Shown here: in pieces, positions 6,264 to 14,800 of the stretch | Layout of the letters: each line of letters begins with the position of its first letter | Numbering within the stretch: the stretch's first letter is position 1 | The notes under the pieces: generated by a model | What the model was told of the DNA's origin: nothing | Database searches by the model: none | Seen by the model: the letters and a program-made list of their open reading frames with translations, nothing else | Assembly: GCA_946531975.1 (NCBI GenBank) | Contig: CAMNAY010000004.1 | Span: 1 to 27,432 of the forward strand | Source of the DNA: an uncultured Ruminococcus sp. | Lineage (GTDB): Bacteria; Bacillota; Clostridia; Oscillospirales; Ruminococcaceae | Length of the DNA stretch: 27,432 nucleotides | Direction: 5' to 3' | Position numbers and translations under genes: made by a program

Positions 6264-7736
6264 ATGCTGAACTACCTGAAACAGGAATCCAACTTCACCG
6301 CAACCGAAAACGGTGCGCTGACTCATACATCCTCTCAGTCGGACTGTCTCGACCTGTTCTTCCGGTCCGGCGGCATGCGCGAAGCTGACCGCGGTGAAAT
6401 CGAAACCGTTGTGCTGCGTGCATACGCAGAAAACCCGCTGACCGCCATGCGCATCCTGTTCTATATCCGCGATGTCCGCGGCGGTCTGGGCGAGCGCCGG
6501 TTCTTCCGCATCGCCATGGAGACGCTCGCGGCGCATGCACCGGATGCGGTCCGCAGAAATATCGGTCTTTTCGCCGAATACGGCAGATTCGATGACCTCT
6601 GCGTACTGCTCGGCACGGCATGTGAACCGGACGCGCTCCGTGTGATCGCACAGCAGCTCCGCGAGGATTACGCGGCAATGGAAGCGGGAAAACCCGCCTC
6701 ACTGCTCGCAAAGTGGCTGCCCTCCGTCAATGCCTCCTCCGCAAAGACCTGCGCCGCCGGCAAACGCATCGCAAGAGCCATGCACATGACCGAAAAGCAA
6801 TACCGGAAAATGCTCTCCGCACTGCGGCAGTATACCGATATCATCGAAAACCGGCTCCGTGTCTCCGATTATACCTTCCGCTACGAAGCACAGACCTCCG
6901 GCGCCATGTTCAAATACCGCAAGGCGTTCATCCGGAATGATGAAACGCGCTATACAGAATATCTGAATGCCGTGCAGAAGGGCGAAGCAACAATGCACGC
7001 GGGCACCCTGTACCCCTACGAAATTGTGCAGCGCTGCCTGCGCTTCGGCGCACGTCAGCCGCTGACCGCTGAGGAGCGCCTGAGCCTGGATACCGCATGG
7101 AAAAGCCTGCCCGCATACGGCAGCGGCAGCGAGAATGCGCTGGCTGTCATCGACGGCTCCGGCTCCATGTACCGGCAGACAAGCCCTTCCCCGATCTCCG
7201 CGGCACTCTCGCTCGGCATATACTTCGCGGAGCATAACCGCGGCGCCTTCGCAAATCACTTCATCACGTTCTCTGCCCGTCCGCAGCTCGTCGAAATCAA
7301 GGGTCAGGACATCTTCGAGAAGGTGCAATACTGTGCGCGCTACCATGAAGTCGCAAATACCGATCTCGAAGCCGTGTTCCTGCTGATCCTTCGCACCGCC
7401 GTCAGGAACCGTCTGCCGCAGTCTGAGATGCCCGCAAAGCTCTTTATCATCTCCGACATGGAGTTCGATTTCTGCGTCACCGGCGGCAATCAGATGACGC
7501 TGTTCGATGCCATGCAGAAGCTCTACCGCCAGAACGGTTATACGCTCCCGCAGATCGTCTTCTGGAATGTTGCAAGCCGTCAGGAAAATATCCCCGTCAC
7601 CAGATCACAGACCGGTGCGGCACTGGTCTCCGGCGCTTCGCCCTCTGTCTTTGATGTGGTCATCAACGGCAAAACAACACCCGAAGCGATCATGTACAGC
7701 GTCGTTGAACGCGAGCGTTATATGAAAATCTCGTGA
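6264..7736 (+). CDS. Ro60-like TROVE/vWA RNA-binding protein (DUF2828 type)
   Basis: 490-residue protein with a helical-repeat N-terminal half and a von Willebrand A half, the architecture of Ro60, whose ring binds misfolded-RNA ends and Y RNAs. N-terminal landmarks are FYIRDVRGGLGERRFF (66-81), AEYGRFDDL (104-112), LAKWLPS (148-154), YRKMLSALRQYTDIIENRL (180-198) and FIRNDETRYTEYLNAVQKG (222-240). These match the DUF2828 family, which I recall as a TROVE relative. The vWA MIDAS is DGSGSM (297-302), with T366 and D398 (ISDMEFD) as the other expected metal residues. ATG 6264 is chosen for GAAAGGAG 9 nt upstream; a longer frame would run through the RNA hairpins. Transcribed with the Y RNA-like array as its leader. 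Assignment to the Ro/TROVE-vWA superfamily is fairly secure; the RNA ligand is inferred. Confidence 0.85.
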   Translation: MLNYLKQESNFTATENGALTHTSSQSDCLDLFFRSGGMREADRGEIETVVLRAYAENPLTAMRILFYIRDVRGGLGERRFFRIAMETLAAHAPDAVRRNIGLFAEYGRFDDLCVLLGTACEPDALRVIAQQLREDYAAMEAGKPASLLAKWLPSVNASSAKTCAAGKRIARAMHMTEKQYRKMLSALRQYTDIIENRLRVSDYTFRYEAQTSGAMFKYRKAFIRNDETRYTEYLNAVQKGEATMHAGTLYPYEIVQRCLRFGARQPLTAEERLSLDTAWKSLPAYGSGSENALAVIDGSGSMYRQTSPSPISAALSLGIYFAEHNRGAFANHFITFSARPQLVEIKGQDIFEKVQYCARYHEVANTDLEAVFLLILRTAVRNRLPQSEMPAKLFIISDMEFDFCVTGGNQMTLFDAMQKLYRQNGYTLPQIVFWNVASRQENIPVTRSQTGAALVSGASPSVFDVVINGKTTPEAIMYSVVERERYMKIS

Positions 7737-7787
7737 AAACCGGCGTTCTGTTTTGAGCGAATAATCTGAATTTGACACACCAATCCC

Positions 7788-7838
7788 GCCAAAAAAAGCA
7801 ATTATGCGCGTTTTTTCCGCGTATAGTTGCTTTTTGGC
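7788..7838. terminator. Bidirectional intrinsic terminator after the Ro-like gene
   Basis: Long imperfect hairpin about 20 bp deep. An A7 tract and AGCAATTATGCGCG pair through G-U tolerant matches with CGCGTATAGTTGCT followed by T5; the loop is a short T-run. It works as an A-tract/T-tract terminator in either direction. Confidence 0.7.
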
Positions 7839-7855
7839 GCCGAATGTGATAAAAT
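7827..7855 (+). promoter_or_regulatory. Probable promoter of the Thr-rich lipoprotein gene
   Basis: Extended -10 TGA-TAAAAT (7847-7855) with a weak -35 TTGCTT (7827-7832) at 17 nt, overlapping the right arm of the terminator. Confidence 0.4.
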
Positions 7856-7908
7856 AAGGACTGTTCAAACACATCCGATCATAAAAGGACCAGAAAGAGG
7901 TAATGAAA

Positions 7909-8655
7909 ATGAGAATGAACAAAAGTCTTGCAGCAATCGCTGCACTTACACTGTGCCTGTCCGCACTGACCGCTTGCGGTGACGATTCTTCCAACAGCAC
8001 CGCGGCTTCCTCTGCGGCTGAGGTCACAACAACCGTAACCACCGCTGCGACCACCACTACCACCGCTGTTGAGACCACCACCACTGAGGTCACCACCAAC
8101 ACCGACGAAAACGACTTTGAGTTTTCCATGGATGATGATTTCGCTGAGGGCATGATCAATGAGATCCCTGTTCCCGAATTCAAGCCGGATGAGACTGCTG
8201 CAAGAGATGCCTTCAACGGCAAGTGGGAATGCTGCGCAATCGCAGATGACAAGACCGCTTATGACTCCATTCTGGGCATTCCGGTCTCCGCAATCTTCCA
8301 CATGGAAATCACCGCTGACAAGGACGTTCTCGTGATCTACGAAAACGAGGGCATGGATGAGGAGGAGGCAGAGGCCGCACCTTCTGAGGCTCCGTTCACC
8401 TTTGAGAACGGCAAGCTGACTGCAACCGATACCGAGACCGATGAGGACGGCACAGAGAAGACCTCGACCCTCTATGTTTACCTCAACGCTGACGGTCAGC
8501 TCGTTATGACCGAGAAGGACTCCAAGGACCGCATTTATTTCAAGCAGGTTAACGAGTTCACCAAGTTCGACTGGGAAGCATATGCAAACCAGATGGTTGC
8601 GGTCGAAGACGAGGAAGACGGCACTGAAGCTTCTGAGGATTCCGAGGCTGAGTAA
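7909..8655 (+). CDS. Thr-rich secreted lipoprotein of unknown function
   Basis: Predicted lipoprotein of 248 residues. The signal peptide ends in the lipobox LTAC with the acylated cysteine at residue 23. A low-complexity linker rich in Thr, Ala and Val (about 30-65) probably spans the cell wall, followed by an acidic globular domain. Within it GKWECCAIADD and TLYVYLNADGQLVMTEKDSKDRIYFKQV suggest a small lipocalin-like beta-barrel as seen in other clostridial lipoproteins; this is only a resemblance. The C-terminus is strongly acidic (VEDEEDGTEASEDSEAE). Three closely spaced ATGs occur; 7909 is preferred because AGAGG lies 8 nt upstream, while 7903 would leave only 2 nt. A monocistronic unit with its own terminator. 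Confidence 0.8.
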   Translation: MRMNKSLAAIAALTLCLSALTACGDDSSNSTAASSAAEVTTTVTTAATTTTTAVETTTTEVTTNTDENDFEFSMDDDFAEGMINEIPVPEFKPDETAARDAFNGKWECCAIADDKTAYDSILGIPVSAIFHMEITADKDVLVIYENEGMDEEEAEAAPSEAPFTFENGKLTATDTETDEDGTEKTSTLYVYLNADGQLVMTEKDSKDRIYFKQVNEFTKFDWEAYANQMVAVEDEEDGTEASEDSEAE

Positions 8656-8673
8656 TTCATCACAAAATAGCAG

Positions 8674-8707
8674 ATGCCCTGTATCCGATCGGATACAGGG
8701 CATTTTT
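8674..8707 (+). terminator. Intrinsic terminator
   Basis: A perfect 13-bp stem from ATGCCCTGTATCC with a GATC loop, followed by TTTTT, lies 18 nt after the lipoprotein stop. Confidence 0.92.
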
Positions 8708-8783
8708 GCTTCCGGGTCTGATTCAGAACAGGAGCAACACAAATGTTTCAGTCTCAAATAGAATCGCATTCGGAGAGGATGCT

Positions 8784-8843
8784 CCCCCGCTGCACTCTTG
8801 CAGCGGCTGTGAAGCCCTTTAGGTGATGCGCGGCGGCGGGGGT
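8784..8843 (+). other. GC-rich hairpin upstream of the metallophosphoesterase promoter
   Basis: CCGCTGCA (8787-8794) and TGCAGCGG (8799-8806) form a perfect 8-bp hairpin with loop CTCT. CCCCCGC (8784-8790) could alternatively pair with the GCGGGGG run just before the promoter. No T-tract follows. The rest of 8708-8891 holds only the promoter; I see no reading frame. Confidence 0.35.
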
Positions 8844-8871
8844 TGCATTTTACTGATGAGTGTGTTATACT
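8843..8871 (+). promoter_or_regulatory. Promoter of the metallophosphoesterase gene
   Basis: TTGCAT (8843-8848), a 17-nt spacer, then TATACT (8866-8871), about 20 nt before the start codon. Confidence 0.72.
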
Positions 8872-8891
8872 GAGGAAAAGGGGGATTCACT

Positions 8892-9989
8892 ATGATCTGG
8901 GCTTTTATCTTCGGCACGGTGCTGATCGTCGGCATCATCAGCGTCTTCTATCTCGTTTCACGGGTGCGGCGATTCCCGCCGTTCCGCGGTCTTGCAGAAA
9001 AGCACAAGCTGCTGTCATGGCTTGCGGCAGCATTGCCCGTTGCTGCGCTCGCCACAGGCTGCTGCATTCTCATCAACGTCTTCTCGATGCTCGTTGTCAT
9101 GCTGCACCTCATGTTCATCTGGATCATCTGCGACCTGATTGCATTCATCATCCGGAAAATCACAAAAAAAGAACGCGGGTTTCCCCTTGAGGGCATCGCC
9201 GCAATCCTGATTACCGCCGCCGTTCTGAGCGTCGGCTGGTACAACGCACATCATGTCCGCGTGAGCAGCTTCAGCTTCACAACAGAGAAATCACTCGGTG
9301 AACCGCTGCGGGTCGTCATGTTTGCGGATTCACACCTCGGCATCACCCTCGACGGCGACAGCTTCACAAAGGAAATGGAAAAGGTGCAGGCGCAGAACCC
9401 TGACATCGTGATCCTTGCGGGTGATTTCGTCGATGACGACTCCGAGAAAGCCGATATGCTGAAGGCATGCGAAGCACTCAAAAACCTCAAAACCAGATAC
9501 GGCGTCTTCTTCATCTACGGCAACCACGACAACGGATACTATCAATACCGCAATTTCAGTTCACAGGAGCTGCGCGATGCGCTGACACAGAACGGCGTAA
9601 CCGTTCTGGAGGATGAGAGTGTGCTGATCGACGACCGGTTCTACCTCGTCGGACGGCTCGACCGCACCTTCAACCGCGCCGAAGCGCAGTCGCTGACCGC
9701 TGACCTCGATCACGGCAAGTACATCATCATGCTCGATCATCAGCCGAATGACTATCAGAACGAAGCAGATGCCGACGCAAACCTCGTACTCTCCGGTCAT
9801 ACGCACGGCGGACATATCTTCCCCGCCGGACAGATCGGTCTGCTTCTGGGCATGAACGACCGCATCTACGGCACAGAGCGAAGGGGAAATTGTGACTTTC
9901 TTGTGACATCGGGCATCTCCGGCTGGGCGATTCCCTTCAAAACCGGAACCTTCTCGGAAATCTGTGTCATCGACATCACCGGAAAATAA
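8892..9989 (+). CDS. Membrane-anchored metallophosphoesterase (calcineurin-like, YkuE/YaeI type)
   Basis: 365-residue phosphoesterase with an N-terminal membrane region. Hydrophobic segments lie at about 2-22, 40-62, 66-88 and 100-116, and the catalytic domain starts near residue 138. The five metal-binding motifs are in order: MFADSHLG (143-150, D146 and H148), ILAGDFVDD (174-182, D178), YGNHDN (209-214), MLDHQPND and LSGHTHGGH with the adjacent HIFPAGQIG. This is the full two-metal calcineurin-like set. The substrate is unknown; relatives act on phospholipid or lipid-A-type precursors and related phosphoesters, so a cell-envelope substrate is a reasonable guess. A purine-rich GGAAAAGGGGG tract precedes the ATG. 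Expressed alone from its own promoter. Confidence 0.92.
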   Translation: MIWAFIFGTVLIVGIISVFYLVSRVRRFPPFRGLAEKHKLLSWLAAALPVAALATGCCILINVFSMLVVMLHLMFIWIICDLIAFIIRKITKKERGFPLEGIAAILITAAVLSVGWYNAHHVRVSSFSFTTEKSLGEPLRVVMFADSHLGITLDGDSFTKEMEKVQAQNPDIVILAGDFVDDDSEKADMLKACEALKNLKTRYGVFFIYGNHDNGYYQYRNFSSQELRDALTQNGVTVLEDESVLIDDRFYLVGRLDRTFNRAEAQSLTADLDHGKYIIMLDHQPNDYQNEADADANLVLSGHTHGGHIFPAGQIGLLLGMNDRIYGTERRGNCDFLVTSGISGWAIPFKTGTFSEICVIDITGK

Positions 9990-10036
9990 GCGCTGCAATT
10001 CGCAATATCGTTTTATCGAGCAATATAGTCCTTGCG

Positions 10037-10048
10037 ATTTGTACAAAT
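10037..10048. promoter_or_regulatory. Perfect 12-nt palindrome, possible operator
   Basis: ATTTGTACAAAT lies 48 nt upstream of the -35 of the solute-binding-protein promoter. It could be a regulator site; no regulator can be assigned. Confidence 0.25.
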
Positions 10049-10095
10049 ATACAGAAACAATCGCAGATTTTCTCTGCAATTTTACGGTTTCCCCG

Positions 10096-10124
10096 TTGAC
10101 AAGCAGACAGAATTGTGCTAAAAT
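10096..10124 (+). promoter_or_regulatory. Promoter of the solute-binding protein gene
   Basis: Consensus TTGACA (10096-10101), a 17-nt spacer, then TAAAAT (10119-10124). It leaves a leader of about 95 nt before the start codon at 10226. Confidence 0.82.
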
Positions 10125-10225
10125 GATATGGGGATTCCTATGCGCTCCATAAGCTGCGCATAATAGGCAAACCGCTGAATCTATAACCGATTTATTATTT
10201 TGGGGTACCAAACAGGAGGAACGAA

Positions 10226-11611
10226 ATGATGAGAAAATCAAGAATCGCACTCGCTTCCATGCTGCTGACAGCACTCGCTTGCGGCATCCTCACCGGATGC
10301 GGCAAGGAAAATGAATCCAGCTACGACAACCCGCTCGATTCCGCTGACAAGGAAAAGCTCAGCGAGCTCGCAAATGACACCGACCTGCTCACCGGCGAGC
10401 TGACCAACAAGACCATCAAATGGATGGCAAACTGGGACATCAACCCCGACGGCACCGGCAAGAAGACTCCGGTCGAGCTCGAAACCTTCCAGTCTCACTA
10501 CGGCGGCAAGGTCGAGTTCCACAATGTTGACTGGAATTCGCGTTACGATCAGCTCGCAAACGCCATCAACGGCGATGAGGGCATCGACTTCTTCCCCGCA
10601 TCTGACCTCGATGCATTCCCGAAGGGCGCAATCAAGGATATGTTCGTACCGATCGACGACTACATTGACTTCAATGAGCCTGCTTTCGCTCCGATGAAGG
10701 AAACCATGGACAAGTTCGTCTGGAAGGGCAAGCACTATGTCATCGTCAACAGCGTCACCGGCGATAACTGCGTCGTCATCTACAACCGCGATACCATCGA
10801 GGAGAACGGTCTGAAGGATCCCGCAAAGCTCTTTGAAAAGGGCGAGTGGACATGGGATACCTTCCAGCAGCAGCTCACGCAGTTCGTCGATGTTGACAAC
10901 GGTCAGTTCGGTATCGACGGCTGGTGGTTCGAGGCGGGTCTCTCCGCAACCTGCGGCGTCCCGTATATCGACGTCAAGGACGGCAAGCTCGTCAACAACC
11001 TGAAGGATCCTGCAATCGAGCGTCTCCAGAACTGGATGTATGACCTCGGCACAACCAACTGCGTTGCGATCGGCGTCGGCGACTACGGCTGGGATGCACA
11101 TCCGGAATACATCGGTGAGGGCAAGACCCTGTTCTATCCGTGCGGTGCATGGGCACTGTACAACGACACCTGGAAGAAGGACTTCGGTGAGAACGCAATG
11201 TTCGTTCCGATGCCGAAGGATCCGAACGCTGACAAGTACTACATCCCCTGCGGTCTGGACGGCTACGTCATGGTCAAGGGCGGCAAGAATCCGGAAGGCG
11301 TCGCGATCTTCGCAAAGTGCAAGCGCTTCGCAATCATGGACGAGGGCGCAGACGAGATCGCTACAAAGGGTCTCTACGACGATTACGGCTGGAACGACGA
11401 AATGGTCAATATGCTGCACAAGTGCCACGAAATGGCTAAGGAGAACCCGTACTACGACTTCTACAATGCAGTCTCGACCGAAGTCTCCAGCATCATGGAC
11501 TCCAATGAGAACGGCATCCGCTGCACCTCCAAGGGCATCGCACCGTGGAGCGAGTCCGTCGGCGTCATCTACAATGTCATCGACAATTATGTCAACGATT
11601 ACAACAAATAA
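10226..11611 (+). CDS. ABC transporter extracellular solute-binding lipoprotein
   Basis: 461-residue family-1-like (carbohydrate-type) solute-binding protein. The signal peptide MMRKSRIALASMLLTALACG ends in a lipobox LTGC, followed by a flexible N-terminus. The mature part has the usual features of this class: TIKWMANWDINPDG near the start, FETFQSHYGGKVEFHNVDW, VIYNRDTIEENGLKDPAKLFEKGEWTWDTFQQQL, and a C-terminal lobe with WALYNDTWKKDFGENAMFVPMPKDP. GEWTWDTF is the common hinge-region motif. AGGAGG precedes the ATG. No permease or ATPase gene is adjacent, so it must use a transporter encoded elsewhere or act as a stand-alone binding protein. The ligand is unknown; an oligosaccharide is likely from the family. 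Confidence 0.92.
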   Translation: MMRKSRIALASMLLTALACGILTGCGKENESSYDNPLDSADKEKLSELANDTDLLTGELTNKTIKWMANWDINPDGTGKKTPVELETFQSHYGGKVEFHNVDWNSRYDQLANAINGDEGIDFFPASDLDAFPKGAIKDMFVPIDDYIDFNEPAFAPMKETMDKFVWKGKHYVIVNSVTGDNCVVIYNRDTIEENGLKDPAKLFEKGEWTWDTFQQQLTQFVDVDNGQFGIDGWWFEAGLSATCGVPYIDVKDGKLVNNLKDPAIERLQNWMYDLGTTNCVAIGVGDYGWDAHPEYIGEGKTLFYPCGAWALYNDTWKKDFGENAMFVPMPKDPNADKYYIPCGLDGYVMVKGGKNPEGVAIFAKCKRFAIMDEGADEIATKGLYDDYGWNDEMVNMLHKCHEMAKENPYYDFYNAVSTEVSSIMDSNENGIRCTSKGIAPWSESVGVIYNVIDNYVNDYNK

Positions 11612-11654
11612 TTGTCCGATTACATGAACTGAAATCATCTTGCACATGTGATAT

Positions 11655-11698
11655 GCACAGCCCGATGTACGATATTCGTCGGGCTGTGCTGCTTTTTG
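11655..11698 (+). terminator. Intrinsic terminator
   Basis: An 11-bp stem GCACAGCCCGA/TCGGGCTGTGC with a 13-nt loop, then TGCTTTTTG, follows the solute-binding-protein gene. From here to 11818 I see no gene. Confidence 0.85.
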
Positions 11699-11818
11699 CG
11701 CCCATGCTGCAAAAACTATCTGCATTATACGTTTTGTTTTCGACAGCATTCCTTGTGCTCTGTGCAAATTAGCTAAATCGCAGCCTGATAATTCTACATT
11801 GCACCCCGCCGTTTTCTC

Positions 11819-11847
11819 TTGCAAAAGCGCGTAAACTATGGTATAAT
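11819..11847 (+). promoter_or_regulatory. Promoter of the large LRR protein gene
   Basis: TTGCAA (11819-11824), a 17-nt spacer, then a perfect TATAAT (11842-11847). Confidence 0.8.
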
Positions 11848-11899
11848 GATTAAGATGCATGGATTATGTCCCGAACATCATTTTTCAGGAGGCGCAAAT

Positions 11900-14800
11900 A
11901 TGGGTTTCAAAATTAAAAATGGCGTTTTGCTGAAATATGAGGCTGCGGGCGCGCTCGAACGTCTCGGCATCCGTAAACAGGACGAAACTCTGACAATTCC
12001 GAAGAATGTGACTGAAATTGCTGACGAAGCGTTTACAATGACAGAAGTCAGCAGTGTCAGCATCCCGCCGGCAGTCAAAACCATCGGCGAGCGAGCCTTT
12101 GCGCTCTGTGCGGAATTGCAGACAATCGAGTTCTCTGACGGACTGCGTGAAATCGGCACCAATGCGTTTGACGGCTGCCATGTCCTCCGCGCTGCAAATC
12201 TTCCGGAAACCTGTGAGACGATCGGCGCATGGGCTTTCTGTAATTGCAGCGGACTGAAGTCTGTTTATATCTCTGAGCGGATCGAGGCGATCGCACGCGG
12301 CACCTTCTCAGGCTGCTCCCGCCTCGAAGACGTCATGCTTCCGTCCAGTGTCAAGCATATTGATAACCGCGCCTTCTACGCCTGTACTTCACTCACCAAT
12401 CTCAAGCTCTCAGCAGGTCTCCGTACCATCGGCCGTGAGGCATTTGCGTGCTGCTCGTCGCTCTCTACCGTCTATATTCCGGAGACTGTGACTGAAATCG
12501 CAGAGGATGCCTTCGCAGGCTGCACAGAGCTGAAAACGATTATTATTCCGCCCTCAGTCACCAAGCTCCACCCGTATGCATTCGGTTCGGAGCATCACCT
12601 TCAGGTCATTACTACCGTGACCGGCAGCGTCGCGCATCAGTTCGCACAGGAGCACGGCATCATGTGCTACACCGAGCGCGAGGCGAATCTGCTCCGCGGC
12701 TGTAACCCCGCATTCTTCATCGAATACGGCATCCTGAAGAAATATACACAGGAGTACAATGTCCGCGATATCATGATTCCGGACGGCGTCATCCGCATCG
12801 GCAACCACGCCTTCGAGCAGAACCGTCAGCTTGTTTCAATCGTCATTCCCGAAGGTGTCACCGAGATCGGCGGCTATGCCTTCAACGGCTGCCGCAGTCT
12901 CCAGCGGATCTACTTCCCCAGCACTCTGAAGCGCATCGGCAGATTCGCATTCCGTGACTGCCCGCTGATCGAGGTCATCCTCCCGCAGGGCATCGAGGAA
13001 ATCGGCAAAAACGCATTCCAGAGCTGCACAACCATGCGCCGCATGTATATGCCCGATTCGCTCCGGAAGCTCGATAACGAAGCGCTCCGCGACTGTATGT
13101 CGCTCACCGAGCTGCGGTTCTCCGCAAGCCTCGAATCCGTCAGCGACGGAATTTGCAGCGGCTGCTCGTCGCTCCGCACTGTCGTGATCCCCGAAGGTCC
13201 AAAGTACATCCAGCAGAATGCGTTTCGCGGATGCTCCAGCCTTCAGGAAGCCTATATCCCCGACAGCGTCGTCGAAATCGCAGGCAATGCCTTCGCTGAT
13301 ACGCCGCTGTTCCGCATGACTGCCGGTCACTATATCGTCGGCAGATTCCTGATCCGCGCCGACGGTTACAGCCCGATTCCGGTCGGTGTCCGCCGCATCG
13401 GTCCGCGTGCATTTGAGCGCGGCGGTCTGCGGCAGGCAATCATTCCGGAGGGCGTGATCAGCATCGGTGACAGCGCTTTCGCAAACTGCGGCGTGCTGAC
13501 CGATGTCATCATCCCGAAGAGTGTCACCGAGATCGGCATTGATGCCTTTGCGCTGACCCCGTGGATGACCCGCAGAACAGAACCGTATACAATCGCAGGC
13601 GCGAATATCCTGCTGCACGCAAATGTCACACAGCCGGAGGTCAAGGTGCCGATCGGTGTGCGGTGCGTCGGACCCGCTGCCTTCGCGCAGCTCCCCGTCC
13701 GCATCATCCGTCTGCCGGAGGGCGTCACCCGCCTGATGCACGGCGCATTCTCCTACTGCGAGCAGCTCGAAACCATCGAACTGCCGACCACCCTTCGACA
13801 GATCGACGGCTATATCTTCCACGGCTGCACCAATCTCAAAAATGTCATTTTCCGCGAAGGTCCGACCAAAGTCGGTCATGCAATGTTCAGCAGCTGCACC
13901 GCCCTCAAGAGCGTCAAGCTGCCGTCTACACTGACGGAAATCGACAATGAAGCATTCTATCACGCCGGAATCGAGAAGATTATCATTCCGGACGGTGTCA
14001 CGCGCATCGGGCAGTCGGCATTCAGCCACTGCGAGAACCTGACGGACATCGCCATTCCGGCATCCGTCACCGAAATCAGCGAAAACGCGTTCACAGAGTG
14101 CCCGAAATTCCGGCTCCATGCCGAGGAGGGCAGCTTCGCAGAACGCTTTGCAAAGCAGCATCATCTCATGATGACGCTCGTGCCGCTTGACATGAGCCTG
14201 CTGCTCGATGAACAGGAGTCTGAGGAGGAAATCAGACCTGAGGCTGCACCGCCTGTCCCGCGCAGAACGACTGTTCCGGCGCCGCAGACCGGTGATCCCG
14301 ATTTCCTGTTCCGGCAGAATGAACCGGAAGCACCGGCTCCCGCTCAGCCTGAGCCGCAAACTGCCCCTGAACAGTCTGCTCCGCAGCCCGATGCACAGCC
14401 TGCACCCGAACCCGAGCCTGCACCGCAGCCCGAACCGCCCGTTCAAGCAAAAGCAAAGCAGCAGCCCGAAGCAAAGCCGAAGAAAGCACAGAAATCCGAA
14501 CCGGCTCAGAAACCCGCACAAAACGCCAAACCGGCTGAGCCGACTTTCATGAAGAACTTTGACGACACGAATCATACAGTCGCTGAGGAAATTCCTGAGA
14601 CGCAGGAGCCTGAAATTCCTGCACCTGCACCGGATCCCGATGCAGAAGCAGCCAGAAATCTGATCGCTGAGGAGGAGCAGAGCTATGCCGAGCGCGTGAA
14701 GCGCGAGCTGGCAGAAGCACGCAAGAAGTCCAAGCCGGTCGATCCCAAGGCGAAGCTTCCGGCACTGACCGAAGAAGCACCTGCACCCGCGCAGGAGAAA

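Noticed and set aside
10238..11860. 540-codon minus-strand frame opposite the solute-binding protein
   Set aside because: Shadow of a gene with strong codon bias; no ribosome site or known domain.
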